The notes under the pieces: model-generated
Databases searched by the model: none
What the model was told of the DNA's origin: nothing
The model's input: the letters and a program-made list of their open reading frames with translations, nothing else
Translations under genes and position numbers: made by a program
NCBI GenBank assembly: GCA_015490055.1
Contig: WFYP01000018.1
Coordinates: 1-5,651, forward strand
From: Nitratifractor sp.
Lineage (GTDB): Bacteria > Campylobacterota > Campylobacteria > Campylobacterales > Sulfurovaceae
Reading direction: 5' to 3'
DNA: 5,651 bases
In this document: positions 1 through 5,422 of the stretch, one piece after another
How the letters are laid out: each line of letters starts with the position of its first letter
Numbering within the stretch: the stretch's first letter is position 1

Positions 1-512
1 ATTTACCACCTAAGAGATACTCTATCTTTATTAAACTCCCAAGAACAGGTAAAAACGGTAAAAGAATTTATGTTTATAAGTTTAGGACAATGCAACCATA
101 CTCTGAATATTTGCAAGATTATGTTATTAAAGTAAACGGTTTAGATGAAAAGAGTACTATAAAGAACGATTTTAGAATTACAAAGCTAGGTAGGTTTTTA
201 AGAAAATATTGGTTAGATGAGTTACCAATGCTTATAAATTTTATAAAAGGCGATTTAAAACTGATGGGTGTTAGACCATTGGGAGATTCTATGCTAAGCG
301 TATATCCAGAAGAGTTTAGAGAGTATAGAGCAAAATTTAAACCTGGATTAATACCGCCATACTATATAGACCAACCAAAAGGCTTTGATGGCTTAATTGA
401 GTCAGAGAAGAGATACTTAAAAGCGTACGAAAAGAGTGGATTTAAAACCGATATTATCTACTTTGGAAAGTTTTTAAAAGCACTATTTTTAAAAGGTGTA
501 AGAAGTTGCTAA
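1..512 (+). CDS. Initiating sugar-phosphate transferase (polyprenol phosphoglycosyltransferase), 5'-truncated
   Basis: This is the C-terminal part of a bacterial sugar transferase of the WbaP/PglC superfamily. These membrane-associated enzymes move a sugar phosphate from a nucleotide sugar to undecaprenyl phosphate and so start a glycan repeat unit. The frame is open from base 3, so 169 residues are visible and the true start lies upstream; the first in-frame ATG (base 90) falls inside the conserved KFRTM motif and cannot be the start. Visible landmarks are RTGKNGK, VYKFRTM, the DFRITKLGRFLRK stretch, LDELP with the presumed catalytic Asp-Glu pair (bases 216-221), and KGDLKLMGVRP. The more usual KPGITGWAQVNG-like stretch is replaced by KPGLIPPYYIDQP, a variant I recall from transferases of Bacteroidota and relatives. 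The stop TAA overlaps the next gene's ATG. The sugar substrate cannot be told, nor whether a large N-terminal membrane domain is present. Confidence 0.93.
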   Translation, partial: LPPKRYSIFIKLPRTGKNGKRIYVYKFRTMQPYSEYLQDYVIKVNGLDEKSTIKNDFRITKLGRFLRKYWLDELPMLINFIKGDLKLMGVRPLGDSMLSVYPEEFREYRAKFKPGLIPPYYIDQPKGFDGLIESEKRYLKAYEKSGFKTDIIYFGKFLKALFLKGVRSC

Positions 513-1768
513 TGGGAAAGCTAAAAGTAAAGTCGGACTTTACAAAAAATGTTTTAACACTATTAACTGGCACAACAGTAGCACAAGCTATTCCTATTGC
601 AATTAGCCCAATTTTAACAAGACTTTATACCCCAGCCGATTTTGGAGTAGTGGCACTATTTATGGCACTGGTTGCAAGCTTTGGAAGTATTGCAAATGGG
701 CGATATGAGCTTGCTATTATGCTTCCTAAAAAAGATGAAGATGCTATAAATCTATTTGCCTTAAGTTTAATAATAACAACTTCTATATCTATTGTTCTAT
801 TTTTAATAGTCCTATTTTTAAATGATAAAATTGCTCTTTGGCTTGGAAATAAAGAGATAAAATTTTGGCTCTATTTTGTGCCTATAACAGTATTTTTTGT
901 TGGCTTGTATAATAGTTTAGATAAATATAATACTCGTCAAAAAAACTATAAAGATATTGCCAAATCTAAAGTAATAAAATCGTTTGTTTTGGCAACTATA
1001 CAGTTAAGTATCGGCTTTATAAAACAGGGTGCTACAGGCTTGGTTAGTGGGCAAATTTTGGCACAAATGTTTGCCAATTTGAAACTACTTAAGAATATTA
1101 TTAAAAACAAGACTTTGCTCGAGAAAATCTCTGTAGATTCTATAAAATCACAAGCAAAAAGGTATATTAAATTCCCTAAATACTCTCTTGGTGGTGTAAT
1201 TGCTAGTTCGCTCTCTGTGCACTTTGTAGAGATATTAATATCATCATTCTTCTCTATAGCAACACTTGGCTTTTACGCACTGGTGCAGAGAATTTTGGGC
1301 TTACCATCTAGCTTGATTGGTGGCTCTATTGGGCAAGTCTTTTTTCAAGAAGCAACGCAAGAGAAACACAGAAGCGGTAAAGCGATAGAGATTTACAAAA
1401 AAACCTTTAAAAAGTTACTGATTTTAGGGATTCTATTTTTTGGATTTTTATACTTTAGCGTAGAGGATATATTTACATTTGTATTTGGGCAAAAATGGCA
1501 AATTGCAGGGGTATATGCACAGATTTTAACACCCCTATTTTTTATTAGATTTATCTATGTATCTTTGAGTATGACTTATGATGTATTCGAGAGTTTAAAG
1601 ATTGAGTTAGTTTGGCAAGTTAGCTACTTTTTGGGATTGATGGCTCTACTTTACATTTCGAAAAGTGGCTCGTTTGAGAGCTTTTTATATATGTTTACAA
1701 TTTATGGTTCGATAATGTATTTAATATCACTATACATAACTTACCAATTAGCAAAGGGCAAAGAGTAA
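512..1768 (+). CDS. Wzx-like polysaccharide flippase (MOP/Polysacc_synt family)
   Basis: This 418-residue integral membrane protein has about 12 hydrophobic segments spread over its whole length and no large soluble domain, as expected for a lipid-linked oligosaccharide flippase of the MOP exporter superfamily. The N-terminal stretch (NVLTLLTGTTVAQ, then PILTRLYTPADFG) and the NGRYELAIMLP motif near residue 70 are typical of the O-antigen/lipopolysaccharide flippase branch. The expected role is moving undecaprenyl-diphosphate-linked repeat units from the inner to the outer leaflet of the cytoplasmic membrane. I chose the ATG at 512 because it makes a TAATG overlap with the upstream stop and has AGAAG six bases before it. 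A TTG at 506, two codons earlier, has AAGG nine bases upstream and cannot be excluded. The stop TAA overlaps the next ATG in the same manner. Confidence 0.9.
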   Translation: MGKLKVKSDFTKNVLTLLTGTTVAQAIPIAISPILTRLYTPADFGVVALFMALVASFGSIANGRYELAIMLPKKDEDAINLFALSLIITTSISIVLFLIVLFLNDKIALWLGNKEIKFWLYFVPITVFFVGLYNSLDKYNTRQKNYKDIAKSKVIKSFVLATIQLSIGFIKQGATGLVSGQILAQMFANLKLLKNIIKNKTLLEKISVDSIKSQAKRYIKFPKYSLGGVIASSLSVHFVEILISSFFSIATLGFYALVQRILGLPSSLIGGSIGQVFFQEATQEKHRSGKAIEIYKKTFKKLLILGILFFGFLYFSVEDIFTFVFGQKWQIAGVYAQILTPLFFIRFIYVSLSMTYDVFESLKIELVWQVSYFLGLMALLYISKSGSFESFLYMFTIYGSIMYLISLYITYQLAKGKE

Positions 1769-2697
1769 TGAAAGATTTATATATAGAGTTTTGCAAAAAA
1801 GAGCCTGTACCACTTTTTAGCCAATATTGGTGGCTAGATGCAGTTTGTGGGCGTGAAAATTGGGAAGTTTTGCTCTTTGAAAAGGGTGGCGAAATTTTTG
1901 CCTCTTTTGCCTATTTTAAAAAGAAAAAAGCAATTTTTAATGGAGTAGCACAGCCAAAACTTACCCAATCTTTGGGACCATATATTAAGTATCCAAAAGG
2001 GCAGGGCTATTACAAAAAGCTCTCTTGGGAGAAAGAGATTATGGATTATTTTATAGATAATCTGCCTAAATATGACTTTTTTGACATCTCTTTTCACCAT
2101 ATCATAACAAATTGGCTACCATTTTTTTGGCGAGGATTTAAGCAGAGTACAAAATATACTTATCTAATAGAAAAAGATGTAGATATTGATAAAATCGAAA
2201 TAAACAATAGAAAACGAAGACGAAAAAAAGCCCAAAAATTGAGTGTTGAAGTTGCAGAGAGTGATGATATAGAGAACTTTTATAGATTAAATCAATTAAC
2301 CCATATAAGACAGAAAAAAGATATGGTTTACGATTTAAATTTTATAAAAAATCTATATATGCAACTGAAAAAAGAGGGTGCAGTAAAGATGTTTTTTGCT
2401 ACCTATCAAGGCAAAACAGTAGCTGCAAACTTTTTAGTAGAAGATAAAGAGAGCGTTTACTACTTAATGGGAGGAATAGACCCAAAATTTGCCGATATAG
2501 GAGCAATGGATTTAGTACAATACGAATCGATTAAATACGCTCTATCTAAGGGTAAAAATTTCGATTTCGAAGGAAGTATGGTAGAGAGTATAGAGAAGTA
2601 TTTCAGAAGCTTCGGAGCTACTCAGAAAGCATACTTTGAAGTAACAAAAACAGACTCTAAATTGCTAAAAGCAATAGAGTGTGTAAAGGATTTTTAA
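1768..2697 (+). CDS. FemAB/GNAT-like acyltransferase (Acetyltransf_6 type)
   Basis: This soluble 309-residue protein resembles the FemAB-related GNAT acyltransferases often found in exopolysaccharide loci. Visible landmarks are the N-terminal FSQYWWLDAV stretch, SLGPYIKYPKG near residue 70, and a strongly basic run at about residues 147-157. The C-terminal GNAT-like half includes FFATYQGKTVAANF (209-222), YYLMGGIDP (231-239) and DFEGSMVESIEKYFRSFGA (266-284), a segment highly characteristic of the family. Family members transfer an acyl or aminoacyl group. Here the acceptor is probably a sugar amine or hydroxyl of the polysaccharide, but that is inference from the neighbours. There is no signal peptide or membrane helix, so it probably acts on the cytoplasmic side. 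ATG overlaps the flippase stop (TAATG), with AAAGAG just upstream, which suggests translational coupling. The next gene begins after a single base. Confidence 0.82.
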   Translation: MKDLYIEFCKKEPVPLFSQYWWLDAVCGRENWEVLLFEKGGEIFASFAYFKKKKAIFNGVAQPKLTQSLGPYIKYPKGQGYYKKLSWEKEIMDYFIDNLPKYDFFDISFHHIITNWLPFFWRGFKQSTKYTYLIEKDVDIDKIEINNRKRRRKKAQKLSVEVAESDDIENFYRLNQLTHIRQKKDMVYDLNFIKNLYMQLKKEGAVKMFFATYQGKTVAANFLVEDKESVYYLMGGIDPKFADIGAMDLVQYESIKYALSKGKNFDFEGSMVESIEKYFRSFGATQKAYFEVTKTDSKLLKAIECVKDF

Positions 2698-2698
2698 A

Positions 2699-4069
2699 AT
2701 GTTAAAAATTTATATCCCAGAGAATAATATTGCAGAGAGAAAATATATTATAGATACTATTTTTGGCGAGTTTTTGGGAGCGGAATATGAATTAAGAGTT
2801 AAGAGTGAAGAGTTAAGAGTTGATGATTGGGTTATTGAGCTTGAAAATGGCAATAAACTTATTATAGAAGACCATTTTTTTAATAAATTCCCAGAAAAGC
2901 TTGAGTATTTAAAAGAGGAGAATATTCCAACAAGTATTGAGTTTATAGAGAATAGATATACTCCCCAAAAAAATATACCAGTAATTTATGGAACATCAAC
3001 CATAACCCCTTCACCCTTCACCCTTCATCCTTCATCCTTAATTTGCGGTATCGACATCTTCGCATCCATCTTTTTTATGCTTACTCGCTGGGAAGAGTAT
3101 GCAAATAAGAGCAGAGATTCACATAATAGATTTCCGGCAACGGCAAGTTTGGCGTATAAATTTAACTTTCTGCACCGCCCTGTGGTAAATGAGTATTTGG
3201 AGATGTTAAAAAGTATGCTTTTAGAGCTTGGCTATAGCAAAGAGTTTAAAAAAAGAGAGTACAAACTAACTCTAACACACGATGTAGACCATATATATGC
3301 TTGGGATAGTCCTAAAAAATTTTTAATACGACTTGGTGGTGATATTGTTAGAAAAAGGGTAAATTTTGTAGGTATTTTTAAACTGCTTTTAGAGTATTGC
3401 AAAGTTTTAACAAAAAGAGCAAAAGACCCATTTGATACTTTTGATTACATTATGGATTTAAGCGATAAAATAGGTGTAAAATCGCACTTTTTCTTTATGG
3501 GAAGAGGGCAGACAAAGCACGATAACGACTACTTTAGTGGCTCTAAAGAGGCAAAGGCTATTGCTGATAATATTAAAAAAAGAGGACACCGAATAGGGAT
3601 ACACCCAACATATAACGCTTATAATAGTTTTGAACAATTTAAAAGCGAAAAAGATGAGTTAGAGCAGAATTTAAATACTCAAATAAGATTTGGTAGAGAG
3701 CATTATTTGCGTTTTGAAATTCCAACAACTTGGCAAATTTGGGAAGATAACGGTATGGCGTGGGATAGTACACTCTCTTATGCCGATGAAGATGGCTTTA
3801 GATGTGGGGTTTGCTATGAGTATAGAGTTTTTAATATCTTAACAAGAGAGCATTTGAAATTAAAAGAGAAACCGCTTATTTTTATGGATGCGATAGATAT
3901 AGAAAAGCTATCTCCTAAAGAGATGCAAGAGGCAATTTTTAAATTAATTAGTCAAGTTGAAAGATATAATGGTGAAGCTGTCGTATTGTGGCATAATAGC
4001 AATTATAATACCATTAAATGGAAAAAATATAAGAAAGTTTACGAGGCGATAATCGAGTATCACTCGTAG
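2699..4069 (+). CDS. Polysaccharide-deacetylase-like protein with N-terminal accessory domain, carrying heptad-repeat insertions
   Basis: This 456-residue protein matches the long polysaccharide-deacetylase-family proteins with an N-terminal accessory domain (DUF7033-like; my recollection) found in polysaccharide loci. The accessory part contains IPVIYGT and GIDIFASIFFMLTRWEEY (about 117-134) and HNRFPATASLA. The NodB-like part starts with LTHDVD (192-197; Asp195 and Asp197 are candidate base and metal ligand), then GHRIGIHPTYN (296-306), REHYLRFEIPTTW, DSTLSYADEDGFRCG and VVLWHNSNY (428-436). In the canonical second motif H-(S/T)-x-x-H, His302 is kept but the second position is Asn306, so metal binding may differ. 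Residues about 32-41 and 103-115 are encoded by inverted heptanucleotide arrays and look like inserted or expanded loops. AAAGGA lies 8 bases before the ATG. The stop TAG abuts a REP-like hairpin. It probably removes acetyl groups from a glycan; activity on a given substrate is not shown. Confidence 0.85.
   Translation: MLKIYIPENNIAERKYIIDTIFGEFLGAEYELRVKSEELRVDDWVIELENGNKLIIEDHFFNKFPEKLEYLKEENIPTSIEFIENRYTPQKNIPVIYGTSTITPSPFTLHPSSLICGIDIFASIFFMLTRWEEYANKSRDSHNRFPATASLAYKFNFLHRPVVNEYLEMLKSMLLELGYSKEFKKREYKLTLTHDVDHIYAWDSPKKFLIRLGGDIVRKRVNFVGIFKLLLEYCKVLTKRAKDPFDTFDYIMDLSDKIGVKSHFFFMGRGQTKHDNDYFSGSKEAKAIADNIKKRGHRIGIHPTYNAYNSFEQFKSEKDELEQNLNTQIRFGREHYLRFEIPTTWQIWEDNGMAWDSTLSYADEDGFRCGVCYEYRVFNILTREHLKLKEKPLIFMDAIDIEKLSPKEMQEAIFKLISQVERYNGEAVVLWHNSNYNTIKWKKYKKVYEAIIEYHS
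2792..2819. repeat. Heptanucleotide tandem array inside the deacetylase gene (left, four units)
   Basis: Four consecutive 7-base units are read directly: TTAAGAG three times with one TGAAGAG as third unit; a degenerate fifth unit may follow. The array encodes LRVKSEELRV (residues about 32-41) in the accessory domain. Because 7 is not a multiple of 3, each unit shifts the frame and the protein sequence repeats only every three units. Its reverse complement has the same layout as the right array at 3007-3041, so the two lie in inverted orientation about 190 bases apart. Confidence 0.85.
3007..3041. repeat. Heptanucleotide tandem array inside the deacetylase gene (right, five units)
   Basis: Five consecutive 7-base units: CCCTTCA three times, then TCCTTCA and TCCTTAA. 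They encode a Pro/Ser/Thr/His-rich loop (residues about 103-115, with PSPFTLHPSS) just before the conserved GIDIFAS motif. On the opposite strand the units read T(T/G)AAGG(G/A), close to the left array's T(T/G)AAGAG, so the pair is inverted. The pyrimidine-only bias of this strand differs sharply from the surrounding coding sequence. Confidence 0.87.
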
Positions 4070-4091
4070 GGGACGACCTATGTGTCGTCCC
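4070..4091. repeat. REP-like hairpin directly after the deacetylase stop codon
   Basis: GGGACGAC (4070-4077) and GTCGTCCC (4084-4091) form a perfect 8-base-pair stem around the 6-base loop CTATGT. It resembles the scattered intergenic GTAGGGGCGACC...GGTCGCCC-type palindromes known from many bacterial genomes (recollection, not a search). No T-run follows the stem (CGTTTAG), so it is a poor intrinsic terminator, although it could still stabilise the 3' end of the upstream mRNA. Confidence 0.75.
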
Positions 4092-4115
4092 GTTTAGTAG
4101 CGTGTACAGTAACGC

Positions 4116-4134
4116 CATTAAGGATTCTATATCC
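4116..4134 (+). repeat. Degenerate copy of the CATTAAG...GATTCTAYATCC repeat
   Basis: CATTAAG is followed directly by GATTCTATATCC. The same two blocks occur on the minus strand at 4528-4551 (CATTAAG, five more bases, GATTCTACATCC), and a weaker plus-strand version lies at 4312-4336. The three copies suggest a related short repeat outside the main composite. Similarity is short, so this is a tentative call. Confidence 0.45.
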
Positions 4135-4160
4135 GTAAAATAGTATGTCATAAAAATATG

Positions 4161-4277
4161 CCATAGCCGTCATTCTGAGCGAATGTGAAGAATCTAACCT
4201 AAACCGTCGAGATAAACGCTGAGCTTTACAGCCGTTTTGGCTAGATTCTTCGCTAACACTCAGCATAACGGCGATGG
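4161..4277. repeat. Long inverted repeat of the CATTCTGAGCGAA...GAAGAATC family (MITE- or REP-like)
   Basis: The arms 4161-4199 and 4239-4277 are inverted copies matching at about 30 of 39 positions by eye, around a 39-base centre that itself shows weak pairing. The left arm contains GTCATTCTGAGCGAA and GAAGAATCTA; the right arm contains TAGATTCTTCGC and ACTCAGCATAACGGC. This closely resembles a palindromic repeat dispersed in many unrelated bacteria (TCATTCTGAGCGAAGCGAAG type, from memory). Arm divergence suggests an old or decayed copy. Transcribed, it would form a long imperfect hairpin. It has no T-tract and no coding capacity of its own. Confidence 0.82.
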
Positions 4278-4343
4278 TAAGCTTAATAGCATTGAAGGTG
4301 CCCATCATTGGCATTAAGTTAAGAGTTTTAATTCCATTAAATG

Positions 4344-4371
4344 CACAAAGCTTAAAGCACAAAGCCAAAAG
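4344..4371. repeat. Heptanucleotide array, left flank of the composite (four units)
   Basis: Four 7-base units follow one another: CACAAAG, CTTAAAG, CACAAAG, CCAAAAG, all fitting CNNAAAG. They are followed by CTAGTCATTGT, which pairs imperfectly with the sequence before the right array. The inverted array at 4498-4518 mirrors it with one unit fewer. Confidence 0.75.
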
Positions 4372-4385
4372 CTAGTCATTGTGTC

Positions 4386-4405
4386 ATTCCCGTGAAAACG
4401 GGAAT
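4386..4405. repeat. ATTCCC...GGGAAT hairpin repeat, copy 1
   Basis: ATTCCCGT (4386-4393) and ACGGGAAT (4398-4405) form a perfect 8-base-pair stem closed by the tetraloop GAAA. Flanks GTC before and CCAC after are shared with copy 2 on the other strand. It resembles the GTCATTCCCGCG...GCGGGAATCCA repeats dispersed in many proteobacteria and the dRS3 repeats of Neisseria (recollection only). Confidence 0.8.
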
Positions 4406-4411
4406 CCACGG

Positions 4412-4457
4412 TTTAAACTGCCGAAAAAGTATTTTTTCAACTTTTAGGCAGTTAAAA
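4412..4457. repeat. Central stem-loop of the composite element
   Basis: TTTAAACTGCC (4412-4422) pairs with GGCAGTTAAAA (4447-4457) with one mismatch. After a small internal loop, AAAAGT and ACTTTT continue the stem. This is the symmetry centre of the island's nested repeats. Confidence 0.7.
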
Positions 4458-4463
4458 TTGTGG

Positions 4464-4483
4464 ACTCCCACTTCCGTGGGAGT
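4464..4483. repeat. ATTCCC...GGGAAT hairpin repeat, copy 2 (inverted)
   Basis: ACTCCCAC (4464-4471) and GTGGGAGT (4476-4483) form a perfect 8-base-pair stem around TTCC. On the minus strand, including flanks, about 20 of 27 positions match copy 1. The stem differences are compensated, so pairing is preserved although the sequence has changed. Confidence 0.78.
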
Positions 4484-4497
4484 GACGAAGTGGCTAG

Positions 4498-4518
4498 CTT
4501 TAAGCTTTTGGCTTTGAG
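4498..4518. repeat. Heptanucleotide array, right flank of the composite (three units)
   Basis: Three 7-base units CTTTAAG, CTTTTGG and CTTTGAG, the reverse complement of the CNNAAAG pattern at 4344-4371. Aligning the two arrays gives a net difference of one 7-base unit, as expected from slippage or unequal exchange. Confidence 0.73.
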
Positions 4519-4581
4519 CTAAGAAATGGATGTAGAATCTTTAACTTAATGATAATGAAGGTACCCATAAATTAATTTTTT

Positions 4582-4587
4582 AAGGAG
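4582..4587 (+). promoter_or_regulatory. Strong ribosome binding site of the glycosyltransferase gene
   Basis: AAGGAG lies 7 bases before the ATG at 4595. It is the best Shine-Dalgarno in the window and fixes the start of the first gene after the repeat island, which has no upstream gene to couple to. Confidence 0.85.
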
Positions 4588-4594
4588 AGTTAGA

Positions 4595-5413
4595 ATGATT
4601 CCTGTTGTTATTCCAGCTAAAAATGAGGAAGAGTATTTAGCAAAGACTGTAAAATCTTTAAGAGAGACGGCAGAGTATGCTAATGAAGAGCTCTATATTG
4701 TGGTTGTAAATGATGGTTCGAAAGATAGAACCCAAGAGATAGCTAAAGAGTTAGGCTGTCATGTTGTAAATTTAAAAGATAGAGGCTATTCGGCTTTAGG
4801 AAAGCCAGAACTTGCAGATACACATAATGCTGGATATGAGTATATAGATAAAAATCTCGATGTAAACTCTTACAAATACTTAATGGTAGTAGGAGCAGAT
4901 ACATACTTTGCAAAAGATTACTTAAAGCTTTTAATTGAAGCAATGGAAAAAGATGAAAAATTAGTAATGTGTGCAGGGGTGGAGAATGAGATATATACAA
5001 ATTATGATGCTGTTAGAGGTTCTGGTAGATTAATTAGAAACAGTTTCTGGAGCGAAGTAGGGCGTCGCTCTAAAAATATTCATTATGGCTGGGAGAGTTA
5101 TCCACTTGTATTTGCAAGAGCCCACGGATATAAAACACGCACAATTAACGATGCTAAAATGCAAACACCAAGAGAGGCACTAGCAATAGTAGATTGGTGG
5201 AATTATGGTGCACAGATGAAAGAGTCAGGCAGTATTTTACCTTATGTGGTGTTGCGTGGATTAAAAAGGGCTGTTCAAAATGGGGATATAAAGGGTTGCT
5301 ATAGATTAATTTGGGGTTTTTTAACAGCTTCTGTTACTCCATACGAGAAAGAGTTAAGAGACTTTAACTCTAAAAAGCAGTGGAGAAGATTGCTAAGTTT
5401 AGGCAGAAAATAG
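4595..5413 (+). CDS. Family 2 glycosyltransferase (GT-A fold)
   Basis: This 272-residue soluble protein belongs to glycosyltransferase family 2, inverting enzymes that transfer a sugar from a nucleotide sugar to a growing, usually lipid-linked, glycan. The nucleotide-binding start is VVIPAKNEEEYL (4-15), followed by VVVNDGSKDRT (36-46) with Asp40. The metal-binding region reads VVGADTYF (98-105): the usual DxD is G-A-D, so only Asp102 is kept. Further on come YGWES (164-168), likely near the acceptor/base region, and NDAKMQTPRE (185-194). No membrane segment is evident; the basic C-terminus (KKQWRRLLSLGRK) could help peripheral attachment. It starts behind AAGGAG after the 525-base repeat island, so it probably has its own transcript start or depends on read-through. 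Donor and acceptor sugars cannot be inferred. Confidence 0.9.
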   Translation: MIPVVIPAKNEEEYLAKTVKSLRETAEYANEELYIVVVNDGSKDRTQEIAKELGCHVVNLKDRGYSALGKPELADTHNAGYEYIDKNLDVNSYKYLMVVGADTYFAKDYLKLLIEAMEKDEKLVMCAGVENEIYTNYDAVRGSGRLIRNSFWSEVGRRSKNIHYGWESYPLVFARAHGYKTRTINDAKMQTPREALAIVDWWNYGAQMKESGSILPYVVLRGLKRAVQNGDIKGCYRLIWGFLTASVTPYEKELRDFNSKKQWRRLLSLGRK

Positions 5414-5422
5414 GACGAAACA

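Larger units (their letters stand above)
4293..4568. repeat. Nested palindromic composite element with 13-base direct repeats at its ends
   Basis: Successive layers pair symmetrically about a centre near 4435. From outside in they are: TCATTGGCATTAAGTTAA (4305-4322) with TTAACTTAATGATAATGA (4541-4558), 16 of 18 matching; heptad arrays 4344-4371 and 4498-4518; CTAG blocks; hairpins 4386-4405 and 4464-4483, inverted to each other; and a central stem 4412-4457. At the ends TGAAGGTGCCCAT (4293-4305) and TGAAGGTACCCAT (4556-4568) are direct repeats with one mismatch, which could be a target-site duplication overlapping the arms slightly. No transposase is present, so it could be a non-autonomous element. 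The alternative is repeats that accumulated by inserting into one another. Confidence 0.7.

Noticed and set aside
1834..2100. Minus-strand open frame of 88 codons
   Set aside because: It lies wholly inside the acyltransferase gene, whose protein shows clear family motifs; this is an antisense shadow.
2122..2881. Homopolymer tracts of seven T or A in coding sequence (2122-2128, 2223-2229, 2875-2881) as phase-variation switches
   Set aside because: Seven-base A/T tracts are expected at this base composition and are shorter than the tracts usually linked to switching in this group.
4070..4091. Intrinsic terminator after the deacetylase gene
   Set aside because: The stem is good but no T-run follows; a repeat with possible mRNA-end stabilising effect fits better.
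4078..4368. Minus-strand open frame of 96 codons in the repeat island
   Set aside because: It is read through the palindromic repeats (SVSEESSQNG and LDSSHSLRM are translations of the repeat arms), overlaps no recognisable domain and has no convincing ribosome site. It is an artefact of the repeats.
4551..4556. GATAAT as a -10 promoter element for the glycosyltransferase gene
   Set aside because: The hexamer is part of the composite element's terminal arm and there is no recognisable -35 at the right distance. In AT-rich DNA this alone is not enough, although a promoter somewhere in the island is likely.
4070..4594. CRISPR array
   Set aside because: The repeats are inverted or 7-base tandem units, with no evenly spaced direct repeats and no spacers of constant length.
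4743..5000. Minus-strand open frame of 85 codons
   Set aside because: It lies inside the glycosyltransferase gene opposite conserved motifs, with Leu/His/Ser-rich composition typical of antisense reading.
5351..5361. AGAGTTAAGAG in the glycosyltransferase gene as a further heptad array
   Set aside because: Only one full unit is present and it encodes an ordinary ELRD stretch with the codons this genome prefers.
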